Source of the DNA: Bacteroidota bacterium
Lineage (GTDB): Bacteria > Bacteroidota > Bacteroidia > Bacteroidales > NBLH01
Length of the DNA: 64,000 nucleotides
NCBI GenBank assembly: GCA_025361565.1
Contig: JANYKN010000189.1
Span: forward strand, 156,089 to 220,088
Direction: 5' to 3'
This document shows, piece by piece, positions 44,061 through 54,200 of this stretch (within the stretch, counting starts at the first letter, position 1; each line of letters starts with the position of its first letter). The translations under genes and the position numbers were made by a program. The notes below the pieces were generated by a model. The model did no database searches. It saw only the letters and a list, made by a program, of their open reading frames with translations, and was not told the origin of the DNA.

Positions 44061-46418
44061 ATGAGAATCCGTGCTAAAATTTTTCTTTTTATATTTATTA
44101 CATCATTTATCGTATTTGCTCTTGTAATTACCTACATAGCATTTAATTACAGAAATTACTCCATCCAACAGGCAAACAAGCTGGTAAATATCTATGTTCA
44201 AAATGCTGCAAATTCTGCAAAAATAACGCTTGAAAAGGATTTAACCGTCTGTGAAACAGTTGCTGAAAGTTTTAAAGATTATGATAAAATACCCAAAAAT
44301 TTGCGGGAACCTATTTATAATGATATACTTAAAAATGTTTTAGCTGGTCATCCAGAATATCTATCGGTTTGGATGTCGTGGGAACTAAGATTTATTCAAC
44401 CGGGCTATACCAATAAATATGGAAGAAAACGCACCGTTGCAATTCGCGATGCAGGTGTAATCAGCTTTGTTATAGATACTGCCGAGCTTGGCGGTGATAA
44501 TATTGGAAGTATTTACTATCAATCTAAAATTTCGAAGAAAGATGTGCTGGTTGATCCCTATTTTTATGTTTATTCGCAAAAAGATGGTGGAGATTCAGTT
44601 TTAGAAACCAGCATAGCTAAACCACTTATTATTGATGGAGAATTTGCCGGAATTATCGGAATCGATATCACTTTGAACAGGTTTCAGAATATTATTGACG
44701 AAACAAGGCCTTTTGAAAATACCTACGCATTGTTGGTTTCAAATAATGGAACTATAATCTCTGCTCCAGAGCCGGGAATGGAGGGAGATTCTTTACTTTC
44801 TAAATTTCCGGTTTTTGTAAAAAATGATGTTCTCCAAAATATTAAAGAAGGCAAAAATTTTTCATTTGTTTTTTCAGATAGTAGCGGAGTATCAAATTAT
44901 GTTTCCATTGCTCCTATCCAGATTGGAAAAACTATTACTCCATGGTCAATTTGCTTGATTGTTCCATCCAAAGTGATTGAAAAAGAATCAATCACGTATT
45001 TTAATATTTCTCTTCTTATCGGTTCATTTGGTATATTGCTTTTTTCACTGATAACCCTTATGATTGCAAGGAGAATAACATTACCGTTAAAGCAAACTAC
45101 TTCCATCTTAAAAGATTTGGATAAAGGAATTATAGACCCATCAAAAAAAGTACACGTACGTTCGCATGATGAACTTGCTGAGATGGGAAAATCATTGAAT
45201 AACTTGTTAGATACCTTATCGAAAACGGCAGAGTTTGCAAAAAAAATTGGTGAAGGCGATTTTAATGCCCAATATACTGCATTAAGTAATTTTGATGTGT
45301 TGGGAAATACGTTAATTGAAATGCAAAAAAACCTTAGAGTTGGACAGGAACAAGAAGAAATAAGGCAATTTGAAAGATTAAAATTGAATTGGGCACAGGA
45401 AGGTTTATCACAACTTGGAGAGGTTTTGAGAACTTCAACTGATAATTTTGAAGACTATTTGTATGTAATCCTTGGTCAAATAGTAAATTACCTTAAGGCA
45501 GATCAAGGTGGGATATTTATTTTAAATACGCTAGATAGTGAACATCATTATCTTGAATTGCTGGCAGCCTTCGCATATAACAAGAAAAAATCGATGCAAG
45601 CCAAAATTGAAATCGGTGAAAGCCTTGTTGGCAGATGTTTTCAGGAAAAAGAAGTGATCTATATGACCAATCTTCCGGAGGGTTATACTTTTGTTTCTTC
45701 AGGATTGGGAGGCCATGAACCGCATTGTCTATTCCTGATGCCTTTACTATATGAAGATGAGCCGTTTGGTGTGATAGAGTTGGCTTCGTTCAGGGAATTT
45801 GCAGATTTCGAGATAGAATTTCTCAGGAGCATCGGTGAAAGAGTTGCATCATCAACTTCGATAATGCAGAAAAACGTTCAGACCAAACAATTGTTGGATC
45901 AATATCAAATTCGATCAGAAGAATTAAGCAGAAGAGAGCAAACCCTTCAGGAAACATTGATTGAACTCCAAAAAACACAGGAAGACGATAGCATCAAAGA
46001 AAAAGAGACAGAAGGAATTGTTGAAGCTTTAAATAAGATCGGATCCATTGTATGGTATAATTTGGGGGGTACCATTATTAATATAAGAGATTCGAATATA
46101 AATACATTGATGCGTACCGATAAAGAAATGATTGGTAAAAATCATTCAGAATTTGAGCCGGAAGTAAAGACAGATATGGAAGCCTACAAAAAGTTCTGGA
46201 ATGATTTAAAAGCTGGCCATACAAAACAGAGAACCATTAAAAGAAAAACAAAAAAAGGTGATATTTGGTTATTTGAAACTTACACACCAATCAAGGATAA
46301 ATCAGGCATGACTTATAAAATAATAAGCATAGCAATTGATATCACCGAACAAAAGAAACTTCAGGATGAAATTGAAAGATTAGAATTGGAAGTAATCAAC
46401 TTGAAGAAAACCATTTAA
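44061..46418 (+). CDS. dCACHE-HAMP-GAF-PAS sensor protein without output domain
   Basis: This 785-residue membrane sensor has a transmembrane helix (about 7-28). A large periplasmic double-CACHE-like domain follows (about 36-300), with VSVWMSWELRFI-type loops and LVSNNGTIISAPEP. A second helix lies about 310-332. Next come a HAMP domain (about 333-385), a GAF domain (about 455-605, with YLKADQGGIFIL and GESLVGRCFQEKEVIYM), a coiled coil, and a PAS domain (about 655-770) ending in AIDITEQKKL, followed by a short coiled coil. No histidine-kinase, GGDEF, EAL, phosphatase or MCP signalling domain is present. It must act through a partner protein. Confidence 0.85.
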   Translation: MRIRAKIFLFIFITSFIVFALVITYIAFNYRNYSIQQANKLVNIYVQNAANSAKITLEKDLTVCETVAESFKDYDKIPKNLREPIYNDILKNVLAGHPEYLSVWMSWELRFIQPGYTNKYGRKRTVAIRDAGVISFVIDTAELGGDNIGSIYYQSKISKKDVLVDPYFYVYSQKDGGDSVLETSIAKPLIIDGEFAGIIGIDITLNRFQNIIDETRPFENTYALLVSNNGTIISAPEPGMEGDSLLSKFPVFVKNDVLQNIKEGKNFSFVFSDSSGVSNYVSIAPIQIGKTITPWSICLIVPSKVIEKESITYFNISLLIGSFGILLFSLITLMIARRITLPLKQTTSILKDLDKGIIDPSKKVHVRSHDELAEMGKSLNNLLDTLSKTAEFAKKIGEGDFNAQYTALSNFDVLGNTLIEMQKNLRVGQEQEEIRQFERLKLNWAQEGLSQLGEVLRTSTDNFEDYLYVILGQIVNYLKADQGGIFILNTLDSEHHYLELLAAFAYNKKKSMQAKIEIGESLVGRCFQEKEVIYMTNLPEGYTFVSSGLGGHEPHCLFLMPLLYEDEPFGVIELASFREFADFEIEFLRSIGERVASSTSIMQKNVQTKQLLDQYQIRSEELSRREQTLQETLIELQKTQEDDSIKEKETEGIVEALNKIGSIVWYNLGGTIINIRDSNINTLMRTDKEMIGKNHSEFEPEVKTDMEAYKKFWNDLKAGHTKQRTIKRKTKKGDIWLFETYTPIKDKSGMTYKIISIAIDITEQKKLQDEIERLELEVINLKKTI

Positions 46419-46616
46419 AATTCTTTTTCTGCAAATTCTTAAACTGCCTTGCCAAAAGCGATGCAGTTTTGAAATGAAAAGATTTTATTAAATTTCGTAG
46501 TATCAGCAGCGAAAGACCCACACTCCCTACAAGCTTCACTTTCAGGATCGTTTCAACTGAATAATTTTAATGCGCCTTCGACTTTTATAATTATATCATC
46601 ACTGATTTAATAAAGC

Positions 46617-47369
46617 TTATTCTTTCGATTCGTCTTTTATTAATGAAATGGTATATTTCAATAAATCTGAATTTCCAAAATCGCCATGTCCAGGAATTAC
46701 AAAATCAATGTTTTTGTAGGTTTTCTGAAGTTTTTCAACGGTTGTACCCCATTTATCAACCACAGCATCGGCAATATTTCCCAAACCGCTTGCTGACAGG
46801 CTTTTTATCATGCATCCGCCAAACAAGATTTTATCTTTGGGAAAATAAACTATAATATTGTCAACGGTATGTCCCGGACCAAAATAGCGGCAAATTACTT
46901 TTTCTCCTTCAAAATTAAATTCAAGTTTATCCTTGAATGTTTTTGAAGGAACTGGCAAATTTTTGTCAATACAAATATTCTTTGTTAAATCAAGTCCAAT
47001 CGATTCAATTCCAAGTTGATTAAGATATTCCAATCCGCCAAGGCAATCGCTGTGGAAATGGCACACAATTACCTTTTCAATAGTAACATGCATTGAATCT
47101 TTCAAATAATTAAAAATTTGAGAAGTTTGTTCGTTGTTGTTTGGAGTGTCAATGAGAATAGCTTTGCCGTTTTTTATAAAAATTAATCCATTCGAAGCAA
47201 AACGACCAAATTGCTTAGATTCAAACCAATTTGTATGAATGAAAAATGAATCTTTGAGCTGGATTAATTCAATATCATTATTGATTTTTATCACTTTATT
47301 CTTTTGTTGTGCAATTGATAGAAAAGAACAACTGCAAAAAAGGATGTAAAATACAAATTTGGCATTCAT
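46617..47369 (-). CDS. Subclass B1 metallo-beta-lactamase
   Basis: This exported protein of about 250 residues has the B1 zinc beta-lactamase pattern. Numbering from the upstream in-frame ATG at 47378, the first zinc site is H107-x-H109 (HFHSD) with H170 (GPGHTVDN). The second zinc site is D111, C189 (FGGCMIKS) and H231 (IPGHGD). The substrate-binding Lys192 and Asn201 (GLGNIAD) are also present. Every position of the CcrA/IND/BlaB type is intact, so hydrolysis of beta-lactams, including carbapenems, is likely but untested. It follows the receiver gene by 17 bases and is probably the last gene of the propeller-kinase operon. Confidence 0.9.
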   Translation of the reverse strand: MNAKFVFYILFCSCSFLSIAQQKNKVIKINNDIELIQLKDSFFIHTNWFESKQFGRFASNGLIFIKNGKAILIDTPNNNEQTSQIFNYLKDSMHVTIEKVIVCHFHSDCLGGLEYLNQLGIESIGLDLTKNICIDKNLPVPSKTFKDKLEFNFEGEKVICRYFGPGHTVDNIIVYFPKDKILFGGCMIKSLSASGLGNIADAVVDKWGTTVEKLQKTYKNIDFVIPGHGDFGNSDLLKYTISLIKDESKE

Positions 47370-47386
47370 AAAAACCATAAATAAAA

Positions 47387-47755
47387 TTAGTTAACAACTG
47401 GACCAGCTGCCTCAACAATTAATCTTCTCAACTCTTCTTTTTTAAAAGGTTTTAATACATATTTAAAAAGCATAGATTGCACCTCAGGATCATTAAGCAG
47501 CTTTGGTTCATAATAACCAGTAAGTAGGATACAATTCATGGCAGGATATTGTTTTTTTACTTCACGGATAAATTGAATACCATCCATTCCAGGCATTTTA
47601 AGATCTGAAATAATCACATCCATTGAATTTTTATTTAACAAGTCCAAACCTTTAGCCGCCGAAATTGATTTATGAACTTTAAAATCTTTTCTAAAAGCCA
47701 TTTCGAGCAACTCAAGGTTTATTTGTTCATCATCTACATAAAGTACATTCAACAT
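47387..47755 (-). CDS. Stand-alone response-regulator receiver protein
   Basis: This protein of about 122 residues consists only of a receiver domain. The start at 47755 (MLNVLYVDDEQ) is preferred; the longer frame would overlap the kinase by about 50 bases and add a non-receiver peptide. Acidic residues DDE, the phospho-acceptor Asp in VIISDLKMPGMDG, a switch Thr in LLTGYYEP and the Lys in VLKPFKKEE are all present. No DNA-binding or enzymatic domain follows. It begins 10 bases after the propeller-kinase stop and precedes the beta-lactamase gene, so it is the likely phosphorylation target of that kinase. Confidence 0.88.
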   Translation of the reverse strand: MLNVLYVDDEQINLELLEMAFRKDFKVHKSISAAKGLDLLNKNSMDVIISDLKMPGMDGIQFIREVKKQYPAMNCILLTGYYEPKLLNDPEVQSMLFKYVLKPFKKEELRRLIVEAAGPVVN

Positions 47756-47765
47756 ACTGAAATTA

Positions 47766-50700
47766 TTAAATTGGAATTTGAATTTTAAAAAATACCAGGT
47801 TGTCTTTATTTTCGGCAATTAAAAACCCCTGATGATCTTTAACAATATTATAAGCAATATATAAGCCCAAGCCAGTTCCTTTATTTGGTGCTTTGGTTGT
47901 GTAAAAAGGATCGAATAAGTGCGATAATAAATCATCTGATAATAATGGACCTGAATTTGAAATAATTATCGAAACAAAATCTTTTTCTGATTTTCTGAGT
48001 ATCTCGGTTGAAAAGCAAACTTTTTCATTTTCATGTTTATGTTTTTCTTTAATTGCATGAACAGCATTTTCAACGATACCAACCATTACCTGTGTTATCT
48101 GTTCTTTATCGCAAATAATATCAGGAACTTTAGTCAGATTTAGCTCAAGCTGAATAAATGAAGGTATTTTAGCTTGGACCATATCTATTGAACTGTTGAT
48201 TAATTCAACAACACTGCATATTTCCCTACTGCTTTCATTTGAATGCGAATACAGCCTTAAGTCATTTACAATATTTGAAATTCTAATTTTACCTGTTTCC
48301 GCATGGTCAATTAATTGCATAAGCATATCATATTTCTGATTGTCCATGTTATGGTCAGAATCATTTATCTCGGTAATTTCGGATTTAATATTGTCCAAAC
48401 TGAGTGAAATAAAATTCAAAGGGTTATTAATTTCATGAGCCACACCTGCACTCAAAATCCCCAATGAAGCCATTTTTTCCGATTCGATTAGCGCCTTTTG
48501 GGCAATCTCCAACTCAAGTAATGCATTTTTTAGCAAGTTGTTTTTTTCGTTCAGACTATGTGCCTGTTCACTTAATGATTCTTTTTGGCTTAATATTTCT
48601 TCATTCATTTGTTCCAGATCTGTATTTTTCTCTGAAATTTCAATTGTTCTGGCCACAACCTGCTCTTCAAGCTTGTGTTTTTGTCTTTCAAGCAATCCAA
48701 TTCTCAGATAGTAAAATATTAAAACTCCACCAACCAGCAAGAGAAAAAATATCACCTTTGCCAATATCGTATTCCACCATGGGGGTTTGATGGTAATTTT
48801 TATAATAAGGTCATCCGAATTCCAAACTTCATCACTATTTGTAACATTTAACCTAAAAGTATAAGTGCCATCCGAAATGTCAGTATAGTTTGCATATCTT
48901 CGATTTCCAACCACATTCCAGTCTTGATCCACTCCCTCAAGTTTGTATTTAAATAAATTTTTTTGTGGTTCGATAAAATCAAGTCCTGCCAATTCAAAAG
49001 TTAAAAAATTCTGATTATACGATAATTCGATTGTATTTGTATCGGATAATGAATAATTATTTCCAATGGTTTTATCAAAAACTTTAATGCTTAATACAAC
49101 TGGATTTGCAGGTATTTTATTGGTTTTAACGTTATTAGGAAAGCAACTGTTAAAACCATTGATGCCCCCAAAAAATAATTCGTCGTTTTTACCTTTAAAG
49201 GATGATCCCCAGAAAAAGTGGTCATCTTGAAGCCCATCTGTACGATCGAAATTTTGAAAAGTCAGCGTTTTGGGATTAAACATAGAAATACCTTTATCCG
49301 TGCTTAACCAAAGATTTTCATTATCATCTTCAAGTATTGAAAAGATAATACTATTAGGCAGCCCATCTTCAGGAGAAAAATGGGTAAATATTTCTGTTTT
49401 GGTATCAAAGCGGTTTAATCCACCACCAAAAGTTCCAATCCACAGAATTCCCAATTTAGAAAGATGCATTGAAATAACATTGTTATTACTCAGGCTGTTA
49501 TTATTATTAAGGTCATTTTTCCAACTCTTGAAATTTACATTTTCCTTGTTAGTACCTGAAAACTCAATTTTATTGAATCCCGAGGACCACATTCCAACCC
49601 ATAAATTTCCTTCGGAATCAACAATAAAAGCGTTCGATTGAACACCGTTTGCATTTAAACTGTGCTGGTTTTTGGAATCGTGGATTAAATATGAAACTTT
49701 TCCGGTTTGCACATCATATTTATTAATTCCACCTTCTGTTCCAATCCATAAAACTCCAGGCTTGGCTTCTCTTATAACCTGAATACGGTTATCGGTCAAT
49801 TTACTTTTTCCTGTAAAAGCATTTATAATCCTTTCAAATCCCCCGGTTTTTTTATTAAACCGTTGCAAGCCAGTGTCCCATTCACCAATCCATATATCGT
49901 TATTACTATCCTGAAAAAGCGCTGTTATATGATTGCCAGACAGGCTATTCGGATTTTTAGGATCATGCTTATATGTATTAAAAACCCCTGTTTTTGTATC
50001 ATAATGAGCTAGTCCTTTGTCAATTAAACCAATCCATAAGTTACCGTCATTGTCCTGCAAAATAGATCTAACTATTCCATTTTCTAAACTATTGGAGTTG
50101 TTTGGGATATTTTTGAAAGTTAAAAACCTGTTTTGCTCAATGAGTTTATCAACTCCGGTTTCTGTTCCAATCCATGTAATACCCTGATTGTCAACATAAG
50201 TAGTTCTTATCCGATTATCGGTTAAAGTGTTTAAATCACAATTGTTATGCACATAATTAACAAAAGAACTTTGATTTTTATCCATAAAAGAAAGCCCATA
50301 TTCTGTTGAAATCCAATAACCACCAGTTTTGTTTTCGGTAATTCTGTATGTTAAATTCGAAATCAGACTATTTGTTGAGTATGGATTATTTTTGATGGAT
50401 TTAAATGATTCTGTTTTATAATCAAAAAGGTTCAGGCCTTCACCATATGTGCAAACCCAGAGCAGGCCTGATTTATCCTGAAAAATATCAAATACTCCAT
50501 TGCTGCTCAGACTTTTAGTATCATCAGGATTATGTTCATATTTTTTTATGCTTCCGTTTTTGGGGTTCAGCACAAATAAACCATAACTTCCATTTCCAAT
50601 CCATATCAGACCTCTATTATCCTGAAATAATCTACGTATTTCGTAAAGTTTAGATGATTCGTCCTTTATAACATCATAATGTTTGAATGTCTGATTTTTA

Positions 50701-51203
50701 GTATTTAACATATCAATACCCGCATTGGAAACACCCATCCAAATATTATTTTCACTGTCTTCTATAATTGTCCAAATTGTATTACCACTTATTTCATTCT
50801 TGGATTTTCCTGTAGCTGAATAGTTGGTAAATTTTTCGGTTTGTGTATCAAAACAATCGACTCCACCACCTTGAGTACCTATCCACAATTTACCTCCTTT
50901 TCCGAGGCATAATGATCTAATCGTATTGTTGGATAAGGAGTTGCCATTATTTATTTGGTGTCTGAATATTTTAAAATTAAATCCGTCATATCGATATAAA
51001 CCATCAACGGTACCAAACCACATAAACCCTACTTGATCCTTAACAATAGCAAAAGTTGCGCTAGGGCCTTCACCTTTTTCGTCGGTAACTCTTGATATTT
51101 TTGGCACATAATATTGAGATAAAACAGAGTTATGCACTAAATAAAGATTTAGCGAAAGTATTAAAATCAGCTTAAGCTTCCATATATTACCAGACGATCT
51201 CAA
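47766..51203 (-). CDS. Two-component propeller sensor histidine kinase A
   Basis: This 1145-residue protein has a signal peptide or first helix. Fourteen Reg_prop repeats follow (about 45-690), each around a W-I/V-G-x core such as KLWIGTQGGGVD and ILWIGTFGGGLN, which is enough for two seven-bladed propellers. Then come a Y_Y_Y domain (about 720-795; FKYKLEGVDQDWNVVGNRRY), a transmembrane helix (about 805-825) and a coiled coil. The HisKA domain has SAGVAHEINNPLNF, and an ATPase domain with NAVHAI and KGTGLGLYIAYNI ends the protein. Unlike classic hybrid systems it has no receiver or AraC domain; the receiver is encoded separately just downstream. Confidence 0.92.
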   Translation of the reverse strand: MRSSGNIWKLKLILILSLNLYLVHNSVLSQYYVPKISRVTDEKGEGPSATFAIVKDQVGFMWFGTVDGLYRYDGFNFKIFRHQINNGNSLSNNTIRSLCLGKGGKLWIGTQGGGVDCFDTQTEKFTNYSATGKSKNEISGNTIWTIIEDSENNIWMGVSNAGIDMLNTKNQTFKHYDVIKDESSKLYEIRRLFQDNRGLIWIGNGSYGLFVLNPKNGSIKKYEHNPDDTKSLSSNGVFDIFQDKSGLLWVCTYGEGLNLFDYKTESFKSIKNNPYSTNSLISNLTYRITENKTGGYWISTEYGLSFMDKNQSSFVNYVHNNCDLNTLTDNRIRTTYVDNQGITWIGTETGVDKLIEQNRFLTFKNIPNNSNSLENGIVRSILQDNDGNLWIGLIDKGLAHYDTKTGVFNTYKHDPKNPNSLSGNHITALFQDSNNDIWIGEWDTGLQRFNKKTGGFERIINAFTGKSKLTDNRIQVIREAKPGVLWIGTEGGINKYDVQTGKVSYLIHDSKNQHSLNANGVQSNAFIVDSEGNLWVGMWSSGFNKIEFSGTNKENVNFKSWKNDLNNNNSLSNNNVISMHLSKLGILWIGTFGGGLNRFDTKTEIFTHFSPEDGLPNSIIFSILEDDNENLWLSTDKGISMFNPKTLTFQNFDRTDGLQDDHFFWGSSFKGKNDELFFGGINGFNSCFPNNVKTNKIPANPVVLSIKVFDKTIGNNYSLSDTNTIELSYNQNFLTFELAGLDFIEPQKNLFKYKLEGVDQDWNVVGNRRYANYTDISDGTYTFRLNVTNSDEVWNSDDLIIKITIKPPWWNTILAKVIFFLLLVGGVLIFYYLRIGLLERQKHKLEEQVVARTIEISEKNTDLEQMNEEILSQKESLSEQAHSLNEKNNLLKNALLELEIAQKALIESEKMASLGILSAGVAHEINNPLNFISLSLDNIKSEITEINDSDHNMDNQKYDMLMQLIDHAETGKIRISNIVNDLRLYSHSNESSREICSVVELINSSIDMVQAKIPSFIQLELNLTKVPDIICDKEQITQVMVGIVENAVHAIKEKHKHENEKVCFSTEILRKSEKDFVSIIISNSGPLLSDDLLSHLFDPFYTTKAPNKGTGLGLYIAYNIVKDHQGFLIAENKDNLVFFKIQIPI

Positions 51204-51254
51204 AATACAATTACTTTTTAATATTTTTGAAAAATTACATTTTTACACGCTGAT

Positions 51255-54200
51255 TTAATTTTTAGAATCATTAAATTTAGGAAGTGTAAATTTAAAATTG
51301 CTTCCTTTACCTTCATCACTTTCTACGCTAATTTTTCCATCAAGTTTTTCAATAAATTCTTTACAAATTACCAAGCCCAAGCCGGTTCCACCTTCATGAT
51401 CTGTTCCTTCGGTAGATAGATTTACACTGGAAGAAAAAAGAGCATTTACCAATTCAATCTTTATTCCTACTCCATTATCAGCAATTGATATTTCAGCAAA
51501 TTCTCCATTCATATTAACCGAAATGGAAATTAATCCACCGGTATTGGTAAATTTTATAGAATTCGAAATTAAATTTCTCAAGATGGTTTTTACCATGTTT
51601 TCATCTGCAAAAACATAAATATCTTCAGGATTTTGGTAAACCAACAATATTTTTTTATTGGCTGATAGTGACTGAAAATCTTCTACAGTAAGATTAATTA
51701 CTGATGAAATATTTAACTTTTTCTTATTAATAATTATCTGTGAAGTCTGAGTTTTTGCCCAATCCAACAATGTTTCGAGCAAATTGTACGAATTTTTTGT
51801 TGCCGAATAAATATGTCCTATCAATTCTTCTGTTTGTTCGATAGGCTCTTTTCCAATTGAATGTTGTAATAACTGCAAAAATCCTAATATCCCACTAAAA
51901 GGGCTTCTCAGATCATGTGCAATTATCGAAAACAATTTATCTTTTGTAGCATTTAGCTCTTTCAGTTGAATTTCTCTTTCAATGAGTAATTGTTCGGCTT
52001 TTTTTCTTATTTCTACTTCCTGGTTCAGAACTTGAACTTTATTTTGGATTTCTTCTTTTTGCCGCGAAATTTCCTCGGTCCTTTTTTCTACAACATCTTC
52101 GAGCAATAACTTTTCTTTTAATAAACGGTCTGTATATTTTTTTACAACACCGTACAATATAATTGAAAACAGCATGATATAAAAACAATAAGCCAATATA
52201 GACCTATACCATGGCGGAAGTACTTTAAATTTGTAAGTGATGGGTTTACTCCAAATACCATCGGGACTTTGATCTTTTAACATAAATGTATAAGTTCCTT
52301 CGCCAATATTTCCATAAACTGCATTCGTTTTATTCGATATTGGACTCCATTCATCATCATAACCTTCTAATTTATATTGATATTTTACCAAGGCTGGTTT
52401 TGAAGGTTCAATTGCTGCAAATTCAAAAGTGATGTGATTATGCTTATAAGGTAATACCAAATTTATCGGAATTGGGTAATATGGAGTGATTCCATCAAAA
52501 TGAAGATCTTTATAATGGTCATTTTGGTCTTTGCGCTCTTGCTCTGTTTGTAATTTTCCCAAAGCCATCATTTCTTGCTGAGCAAGGATTATAGAATCAA
52601 TCTTTAAATCTGGGCCTGCTATACTGTACCAACAAATATTTTCTTCATTAATTTTAATGTTTTGAATAACCAGTTCTAGTGGATTTGGGTTTCTGTTAAC
52701 CGCATTGTAATCAAAACGAACCAAGGCTGTTTTATCGTCACCAGTTCCTGCCCAAACAATTCCTTTACTATCAAGATACATAGCATTCTGTCCAATATTT
52801 ACATCTTTTGCAGGATAACCTGTGCGTTTATTGTAAACTTCAAAAATAGGATTATCCCCTTTCCAACCCGCAAGAACGCTTATTCCCCAATTGGTTCCAA
52901 CAAATATTCTACCTACGCTATCTTGCAAAAGTTGGGTAACAAAATTATCACCAAGCCCCTGTGTGGTGGTATAAGTAGTAAAAGATTTACCATTAAACCG
53001 GCATAAACCTCCTGCTGTTCCCACCCAAAGATCGCCTGATTTATCTAAAAGAAAACAATGAACAGAATTATGTGCCAGACCATCCGCTTTGGAATAAGAT
53101 TTAAAATATGAACCATTTTCTCCCTTTTTCGGATTAAAACAGTTAATCCCACCTCCATCGGTTGCAAACCAAAGATTTCCACTTTTATCTTTGCAAATTG
53201 CATTTACGTAATTATTTGACAATCCTTGCTTATCATTATATATCGTAAATCTTTTACCATCGAAACAGTTAACACCACCACCATAGGTACCAATCCATAA
53301 ATTTCCTTTTTGATCTTTAAAAATATAGGATACATAATTACTGGATAGTCCTTGTTTCGAAGAGTATTGAGCTACGGTTTTCCCGTTATAATAGCATAAT
53401 CCGCCACCATATGTTCCCAACCATAGATTTTCTTTTTCATCCTGATAGATACATGAAATATCATAATCTACAAGTTCTTTTGATCCAGAAAAGTTTGTAA
53501 ACGATTTTCTGTCAAAACGGCTTAATCCACGGCCATATGAAGAGAACCATAGATTATCAGATTTATCTTCAAGAATACTCCAAACACAGTTGTTGGCAAG
53601 ACCTTGCTTTGATGTATAATTGATAAAAGATTTACTATCAAAACGACTTATTCCTCCACCGTTAGTACCAAGCCATAAATTGCCAGTGTTATCCTCTGTA
53701 ATTGTTGTAACTTCGTTATGTGCCAACCCTTGTTCAATGGTGTAAATATTAAATGATTTTCCATTATAATAAATTAAGCCTCCTCCATTGGTCCCAAACC
53801 ACATGATTCCATTTTTATCTTCATGGATGCAATTAATAACATTACCTGTTAGCCCATCGGTGGTGGTGTAGCTGGTAAAAGATTTACCATTATAACGACT
53901 TAAAAGCCCTCCGCCAGCCGATATCCACAAATCTCCCTTTTTATCTTCATAAATCCTGTACACCGAATTATTAGCAAGGCCATCTTTTTTTGTATAGGTA
54001 ATAAAAGTTTTGCCATTATACTTGCACAAACCTCCTTTGTCAGTACCAATCCAAATATTCCCTTTTTTATCTTCAAGAAGATTCCAAACCATTTTTGAAG
54101 GTAAACCTTGGGCTGTTGAATAAATAGTGAAAGTTTTTCCATCAAAACGGCTGATTCCTGTTTCATCAGTACTAAACCAGAGATCTCCATTTTTATCTTG

